Shown piece after piece: positions 57,774 through 64,000 of a stretch of 64,000 bases of DNA. The notes beneath the pieces were generated by a model. It ran no database searches. It saw nothing but the letters and a program-made list of their open reading frames with translations, and was not told the DNA's origin. Numbering within the stretch: the first letter of the stretch is position 1; each line of letters begins with the position of its first letter. Origin of the DNA: Scalesia atractyloides (Eukaryota; Streptophyta; Magnoliopsida; Asterales; Asteraceae); assembly GCA_947069175.1 (NCBI GenBank), contig CAMTDV010000007.1, positions 54,765,583-54,829,582 of the forward strand. The letters run 5' to 3'. Both the position numbers and the translations under genes were made by a program.

Positions 57774-59385
57774 TTTGATAATTTGTTAAAATTTACTCAA
57801 CTATAAGATTTCAATCATGTTTATCTTTGACTATAATTTTATAATTCTTAAATGTTTGTTATATGGTTTTTATGATTGTTAAAGATTTATTATTAAATCT
57901 ATTCTTTCAATGGCTTTTGACATCTAACATACAAAAATGTCACACAAACTAATGATTTAACAAGTTTAATTATTCAACTTATGTAATATAAGAGTTTCTA
58001 AAGCTAGGTTATAAAAGAAAATAGTATTAAACATGCGCACTTTGTGTTGCTCTAAACCGCAAAAATAAAATGAAATCACAAAGTTATTAGAGAAAACCAT
58101 AAACACTAATATAATAGTTGTAAGAGTAGTAGTACTCTATTAATAAAAATACAGTACAATACGTGTACATAAATAACTAAATGAAATAATAAGAAGAAAA
58201 TACAATAATAAGAATAATACTAAAGCCAAAAATAAGTTTAATAAAAGTAAAAGTAATATTAAAAAAATAAAAACATTAAAGATAGGAATACAAAAGCAAT
58301 AAAATAATAAGAAGAAAATACAATAGCAGTAAATATAATCCTAACAGAAAACAATAGTAATAATAAAGTTAATTAAAAAACAGTAAAGAATAATAAAGCC
58401 AAAATAAGTTTGATAAAAAGCAACAATAACATGAGAACAAAGACAGGAAATAAGAAAAAGTAATAGAAAACGTTAAAAGAAACATCAGAACAAAGATAGG
58501 AAATAAAAAATAGCAATAGCAAACGTAAAAAATGAAAGACGGTAAGTGAGGATGAACATGTGATCGAACCGGGTGAAATATCAATAAGGTGCAACCAAGA
58601 AAGACCTGGCACGATTTAAATATGATGTGCATACGGAAAAAATTGTTTCAATTAATATGATTTGGTTTTTTAAACAGGTCAATCCAAATATATCATGTTT
58701 AAAAATAGATCAACCTGAAATAACATGTTAAACATGGGTTGACATTTCGCGGCAACGGACGTGTTGAATCCCGCTAATTTTCTATCATTTTAAAAGTTCC
58801 CCTAGGTGTCATATTTCTTTTAGAAAAAAATGGGACTCATTTTGAGAAATCACTCATAAAGTGAACTAAACAGTCATATTATTTCACATAAAAAGGGGTA
58901 ATGAAATCGAAAATAACGTCAAATTATTTTAAAATTTACACTAGCGCTGGAGCGTAAAGAGGTAGCGGAGGCTCCCCTAGTAAGATGCTAGGTCCGCCCC
59001 TGGTTGCATACATATAGATGTGAAAACAAAATACCGGAAAGAAAAAAAATCAGTGGCTCCCACGTGACAACCCTGGTCGGCTGATTGATCCAACATTTAG
59101 GTTCATCCATGTCATATTTTGTTGACTAAATGTGTGCGTATATATAATTAGATACACATTTCAAGTTAACATATGCACCATACACAACATTGTGTCTCAA
59201 AGAACCTGGTTTTGGTGATAACTAAATGGCAGTGGTATGATACTATATATGATGGTGATGGGTAGGTGACTTGGTTGTAAACATATGATGAAAAGGATAG
59301 AGTATTTTAAAATATGTAAAATTGTTGTCTATTAATTTACATGTATATAAATTTAGGGAGTTAATATTCATACACCCATACTCTT
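57774..59385. other. Intergenic AT-rich DNA; A-rich stretch and relic repeats
   Basis: 58040-58520 is A-rich with many AATAAGAAGAAAATA words. CGCGGCAACGGACGTGTTGAATCCCG near 58750 resembles Helitron or other repeat ends but has no partner. The hydrophobic ORFs on the minus strand (58369-58632) are translations of the A-rich run. Confidence 0.4.
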
Positions 59386-59402
59386 TATATATATATATAT
59401 AT
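59386..59402. repeat. (AT)n microsatellite
   Basis: Alternating AT run in intergenic DNA. Confidence 0.85.
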
Positions 59403-59517
59403 AGGGATAGAGTGTAAAAGAATATGAGAATAAGATTTAGGGATATGAAAATAGTGAAAGTCTAAATTTATACATGTGAATTGTGTCCATAAAAGTTTAA
59501 GGGTAATTGTGGAACTA

Positions 59518-59541
59518 TTTATTTATTTATTTATTTATTTT
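59518..59541. repeat. (TTTA)n microsatellite
   Basis: About six tetranucleotide units. Confidence 0.85.
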
Positions 59542-59556
59542 TATAATAAAATATAT

Positions 59557-59677
59557 AAACCTACGAGATTATGAGACTATGTACAATACTTTAATGACTT
59601 TATTGATAGTTAAATAAAACATCTAAACCTACGAGATTATGAGACTATGTACAATGCTTTGATGACTTTATTGATAG
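59557..59677. repeat. Direct duplication with 68-bp period
   Basis: AAACCTACGAGATTATGAG starts at 59557 and again at 59625. Over the shared 53 bases the copies differ at about two positions. Confidence 0.9.
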
Positions 59678-59921
59678 AAGAATATGAAACTTTTTTTCTT
59701 TAGTTGAATTAGTGGGACATAATTTTCCAATAATTTCTATTCGAAAATGAAAGAAAGTTTTAGGTAAATAAAGTTTATGTGAATTAGAAGGGATTGTTTG
59801 AGGTATGATCATAAGGGAAAAGGACTAGTCTAGCCAACTTGATCCAATAATTTACCTATATAATATTAGCTTTTTAAAAGCTATAATTATTTGTAAAGAA
59901 AATCAAATAGGTATTTTAATT

Positions 59922-60413
59922 AGGGTCATTCATGAGTCGAGTTGAACTGTACGAGCATACTCGAATTGAAACCGAGCGGCTCGGCTCTGTTCGAATCTAA
60001 GAAAACGAGCAAAAAAAGTTGCTCGAACTCGCTTGGTTTACAACCGAGCAGCTCGGTTTTGATCGTTTTCGCTTAGTTATGATATTAAATTAATTTTAAT
60101 ACAAATACTTTAAATTTATAAGTCACCATTGCTTCATTTAAAATTATTTAACGTTGCTCGTTTTCGCTCAATTGTCATTTGCTCAAGATACATGTGAGTT
60201 CAACAATATAAACATGAAATTGTTTAATTCAAAGCTAACGACTAAGAGTGAAGCGGCTTAATTTGATTTGAGTCAGTGAACGTGTGAAGTCAAAACTAAA
60301 ACAACATAGGTTTAGTGACTTAGATTTGGCGTTGGAGCATAGATAATTTGGGCATAATATACTTACAATTACAATATTCAATATAGTGATAATTATAAAA
60401 ATAACTATATATT

Positions 60414-60445
<32 letters not shown>

Positions 60446-60552
60446 GTGCTTGGCTCGTTTCCCAAACCGAACAAGCCGATCAGCTCGTTTACAATCGAAC
60501 GAAAAATCGAGCGATCATTTTCAGAAAGCGACGAGCACTTTGCCCAACCCTA
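59922..60552. mobile_element. hAT-like non-autonomous element
   Basis: It starts AGGGTC and ends AACCCTA, flanked by ATTTTAATT at 59913-59921 and 60553-60561. The interior has CGAGC/GCTCG-rich arms at both ends, an AT-rich middle, and an (AT)n run at 60419-60445. The size of the duplication and the short inverted ends suit the hAT superfamily. The ORF at 60235-60474 is incidental. Confidence 0.6.
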
Positions 60553-60561
60553 ATTTTAATT

Positions 60562-60948
60562 CAATCGGCATGATACTTGGTGAGATAATCTACAAAAAGA
60601 AAACTTGACACAACACATGGTGGTGCGAATGAAGAGCACTTCATGTGGCATGCCAGCGACGAATTTCAAACTTTATTTTCTTTTACCGATTGAGAATAAA
60701 AAGGGTGCTAGCGGCATGGTGCGTTTTGAGATCATAAAAGAAAATTGAATTTTAGTGATCTAATTATAACGTATTGATTAGAAACAATTTCAACTAAGAA
60801 ATATTTGGTGACAGTCTCAACTTTTAACTTATTTTCTTTAAATGATGCCATACTAATAGAATCATAACTTCGTTTGTTTGTTGATGGTGTGGCCTGCTTA
60901 CATGTCAAAACGTGCTTATTTGGCAAAAACGTGTCAAAACATTAGCAT
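60562..60948. other. Intergenic DNA; no feature seen
   Basis: AT-rich, no supported ORF or repeat. Confidence 0.4.
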
Positions 60949-61386
60949 TTGTTTATAAAATATCTGTCTATTCTTGAACCAGCGTATATATACATTCAAA
61001 CCATAATAATATCAATCGATCGACAAAATCATGGAAAGAGCTTATCCACATTACATCTGGTTGCAAGAAAAATTCTAAAATCTTGTAAACTTGATTCCGA
61101 TGGAATGTCTACTCCAATCACGATATGCGTACAATTCGTAGGGTTGCTAGACGTAGAAGTGTTCAAAATGGGGATGAATATTATGGCTTCCCTTTATGGT
61201 TACTTCAAAATTTTCATGTGGAAAGAAGATCTTGATAAATTCTTAAATGAACATGGAAAATGCAAATGTAGAGTAAGAAAAGAACTAGAATTTGCATATA
61301 TGAAGATAGAAAATTTGAAGTTGCAGAACATGATGTTGCAAAAAGAGAACAAGAATTTGAAAAAAATTGTCATTAAAAAAGTCTAA
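60949..61386 (+). pseudogene. Small ORF with C-terminal coiled coil, possible GRF-zinc-finger relic
   Basis: 145 codons, from ATG 60949 to TAA 61384-61386. The C-terminal 40 residues are a clear coiled coil (RKELEFAYMKIENLKLQNM). In another frame at about 61140-61220, RRRSVQNGDEYYGFPLW resembles the end of a GRF-type zinc finger. Together they would match the small GRF-plus-coiled-coil proteins common in plant genomes, with a frameshift between. The N-terminal third has no visible domain and may not be coding. Confidence 0.3.
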
Positions 61387-62079
61387 TTAGGGAAATTATA
61401 GTGTTTTAGGGTTAATAGTTATTATCATAGTAATATGGTGGATTTTATTGGTGTGAAATTGTTGCTAATGGCAATCTATGGAATGAGATGTTATTGAAAA
61501 TGTTTTTAGTGTCAATTAATGGAATGAAAATGTTGTTAATGTCAAAAGCTTTAACAAAGTATTCGAAAAGCATATTCATATGTTGTTAATGTCCAATTGA
61601 CCATTCATATGCTGTTAATGTCCAATTGACCAATTGACCAATTGGAACAAACAAACATACATACATGATTGTTGCATCACCTGATCAGTACCAATTTTGA
61701 CTGATGTGTGAACAAACAAACATGAAATACATGAACAAACAAACATGAACACACTTGACTGTTACAAAACACACTTGATCACATTCAATATAAAGTCATG
61801 TTCAAAAGCGTACATGAACTAGTTCAAACGGACACATAAGCAAAGTTTTAAAAAATACATATCTTAACTCGTTCAAATACATAAGAATCATTGATCAGGT
61901 AGTCCAAAAAGCACAAGATCTTTAAGCAGTCGTCCCTCTGACCTTACCTTTTGTCTTTCTCTTGGCGTTTTAGAACCAATTGACCATTGTGTTGCTTGAA
62001 TTGAGTGGGTTACTTAATTTGACTATTATGTTGCTTGAGTTAAACCCCCCTGGAATTCCCCTTGGAAAATGATTAATAT
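61387..62079. other. Intergenic DNA with a short tandem repeat
   Basis: At 61578-61642, CATATG(T/C)TGTTAATGTCC and CAATTGACC units repeat two to three times. Nothing else seen. Confidence 0.5.
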
Positions 62080-62782
62080 TAAAGGAAACAGGTCTTGACA
62101 CCAATAGGCGCGAGACGATAAATTCGAAAAGAAAATTTTTGAAAATGAAAAGATTGATATAAACTTAAACATGGCGTGATGCAATCACAATCAACAACAA
62201 AAATAACATGGTATATGATTACCTGGTAACACGAGCTATGAGACTGGGGTCTCGAAAGCTTGTAAAAGCCTTTCGAAGGCAATATGAGCGTAACCAAACT
62301 ATGAGGCATAAGATAACCGGTGACTGATAAGTCTAACCGGTAAGACCGGTCAAGGTCAAATTAAATCTAAACTTGTCTAATATGCTTAACATTATATGAT
62401 TGGCATGAAATAAATATGATGACAGACTTATACGACTGAGTAGCCAGATGGTGACTCGCTCTAATGAATTATAAAGAAGAGGAATGACAATCGGATTTGA
62501 AGGCCTTACACAAGAAAGGCACACGCGGCAAGGCATATGACAACCTTTGACCGAAAGATTAAATACCTTGAAAACAATATACCAATCAAGAAAATAAGCA
62601 AGAAAGGAGTCGGACACCAATTGGGAGTCCGAAGGACATTGTCACATCTTCCTGGTAAGATTATTGAATAATTAAAATATGAGGAACGTTCAAGTGAAAA
62701 CAAAACCAAGTCCATCGGGTTGAACCCAAGGAACTACGTAAGGAAGGTTTCGAGGACGAAACTTCTTTAAGGAGGATAGACT
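62080..62782 (+). pseudogene. 3' end of a decayed plus-strand gypsy element, with PPT
   Basis: There is no open frame, but near 62610-62645 TNWESE followed, one frame on, by DIVTSSW resembles the end of a chromodomain. TTTCGAGGACGAAACTTC and the purine tract AAGGAGGATAGA (62769-62780), directly before the LTR, are the usual end of gypsy chromoviruses. The ORFs on the minus strand here are shadows. Orientation is opposite to the nest at the left of the window. Confidence 0.5.
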
Positions 62783-64000
62783 TGTAACACCCCAAAAACG
62801 AGTTTGGTAATAAAACCACGTTAACATTAAAGAGCCGATAAAAAGACCGGTAGTGGTAAAAGAGAAACCGCAAGCAAAATAACTAGGAACAAATTAACCT
62901 AGTTAATAACAGATATATAAGTAACAAGAAAATGAGTTGTAGTCTTATATAATCAAAAACTAAACTTGAGGGACTAAATTTGCCACAAAAGAAACTTGTG
63001 TTTTGAAAATCACAAAATTTAAGACACAACACACATAGTAAATGTGTGTTGGTCGATCATCAGGAGACGAAGACTAGGGAAACCCTAGTTCATCCAAGAA
63101 TCAACAAATTGAAGGTCAATTCTCACCTCAAATCAATGCATGAACGCATATAAACGATCACCTAAACGAGATGATCATGAGGTATGTCTCAGAACTTAGA
63201 TTGGTGAAAGTCATGACTTGAGACAAGTAGAATACTTGCAATTGGATAGTTGGATTATGATCCAAAGATGAATTTGAGTGTTTATGTATGCTTAATTTTG
63301 TTGGACATCATGAAATTATGAGATGATTGAGATAAAATTACTTGTAAGTGATTAACAAGTAGATAATGAAGTGGGTTTTGATAACATGATAAAGTAGCTG
63401 ATATACATGTGCTTAGAATCATCATACATGATTATAATAGCAAGAATACCCGAATAGTCTATGAGTTCGAGTATATGTTCATACTCGCCTTGGAATGGGT
63501 TTATGTATGATATAATGAAATAGATGCTATAGTCATATTAAATAAGGTTTGAAATCATCATGTGTTTATGGATGTTTAAAGTATTCGGATAAGCTTATAG
63601 TTGGAGTAAATCCATATTTATGGTGCAATGGGATTGTTTTATAATGATGAAACAATCCCAAGTTCTTGTGTAAGATTGATAGATTAGCATACAATGATTG
63701 AGACTATGTTAATCCGATGTTAACGATTTTATGAACTTGGTTGAGAAAAGTAGATAAAATAGTAGCCTAAGAATAATGACTACCGGGTATTTGACGAATT
63801 GCTTAAATGAGTTGTTAAACTTAATTGTGCATTTGCGTATGTTAATAGGCAGTTGACTTTTAAAAGTCAAACTGACCTATAATAAGATCAAATGGTAAAT
63901 TTGATGTAAAGTCTGTAAGGTGGGATAGTCTTGATAAATCATGACTAATCTAACCACTTTGCAAATGATAAATGATAGTTTGACGCTTGACACGCTAGGA
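62783..64000 (+). repeat. Partial 3' LTR of a gypsy element, running off the window
   Basis: It starts TGTAACACCCC right after the PPT. TG start and following sequence fit a Tekay-like LTR. At least 1.2 kb, no end within the window, no gene in it. Confidence 0.55.

Noticed and set aside
58369..58632. Hydrophobic minus-strand ORF that looks like a membrane protein
   Set aside because: Phe/Leu/Tyr/Ser-rich only because it reads an A-rich plus-strand run; no conserved motif.

Overview
This window is nuclear DNA of a flowering plant. There are no operons. Polyproteins are of plant LTR-retrotransposon type, and the one intact-looking host gene has plant introns. Several element proteins (the Tat antisense ORF, the Sirevirus env-like ORF, the Tekay gag) resemble, from memory, proteins common in daisy-family (Asteraceae) genomes. 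Asteraceae is therefore my best guess, as inference only.

Positions 1 to about 44.5 kb are a nest of LTR retrotransposons, all coding on the minus strand. The outermost is a decayed Ty3/gypsy element of the Tat lineage. It lies in pieces at 1-4580, 17295-18407, 32167-33708, 35512-36522 and 44254 onward, and includes a plus-strand extra ORF at 1-1888. Four things landed in it: (1) a Ty1/copia Sirevirus with an env-like region, 4581-17294, target duplication GGGGA; (2) a solo LTR at 18408-32166, duplication GTTGG, itself split by a complete Tekay chromovirus at 20800-31917, duplication TATGA; (3) a second solo LTR, 33709-35511, duplication TTGCC; (4) an Athila-type element without pol, 36527-44253, inside the 5' LTR of the Tat element. 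Coding phase of the Tat polyprotein resumes across the Sirevirus and solo-LTR sites, which confirms the order.

Positions 44.3-46.3 kb hold the edge of the Tat LTR, a SINE-like sequence and a 5'-truncated LINE with poly(A) and an 8-bp duplication. The host gene at 46357-50326 (minus) is a tonoplast sugar transporter of the TST2/TMT2 type: five coding exons, a GC-AG intron, a 5'-UTR intron, and a MITE-like insertion in each of introns 1 and 2. It carries two single-base frameshifts, both in C homopolymers, so assembly error is as likely as gene loss.

Positions 50.9-64 kb are AT-rich intergenic DNA: a degenerate minisatellite, small non-autonomous transposons, a PIF/Harbinger-associated ORF1 fragment, a probable non-autonomous Helitron (56305-57773), a hAT-like element (59922-60552), and the 3' end plus partial LTR of a plus-strand gypsy element (62783 to the edge). 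I see no CRISPR array, rRNA or convincing tRNA. The most unusual signal is a family of inverted repeats built on AATACGCTGG, spread through the Sirevirus LTRs and non-coding regions and sitting next to its TATA box.
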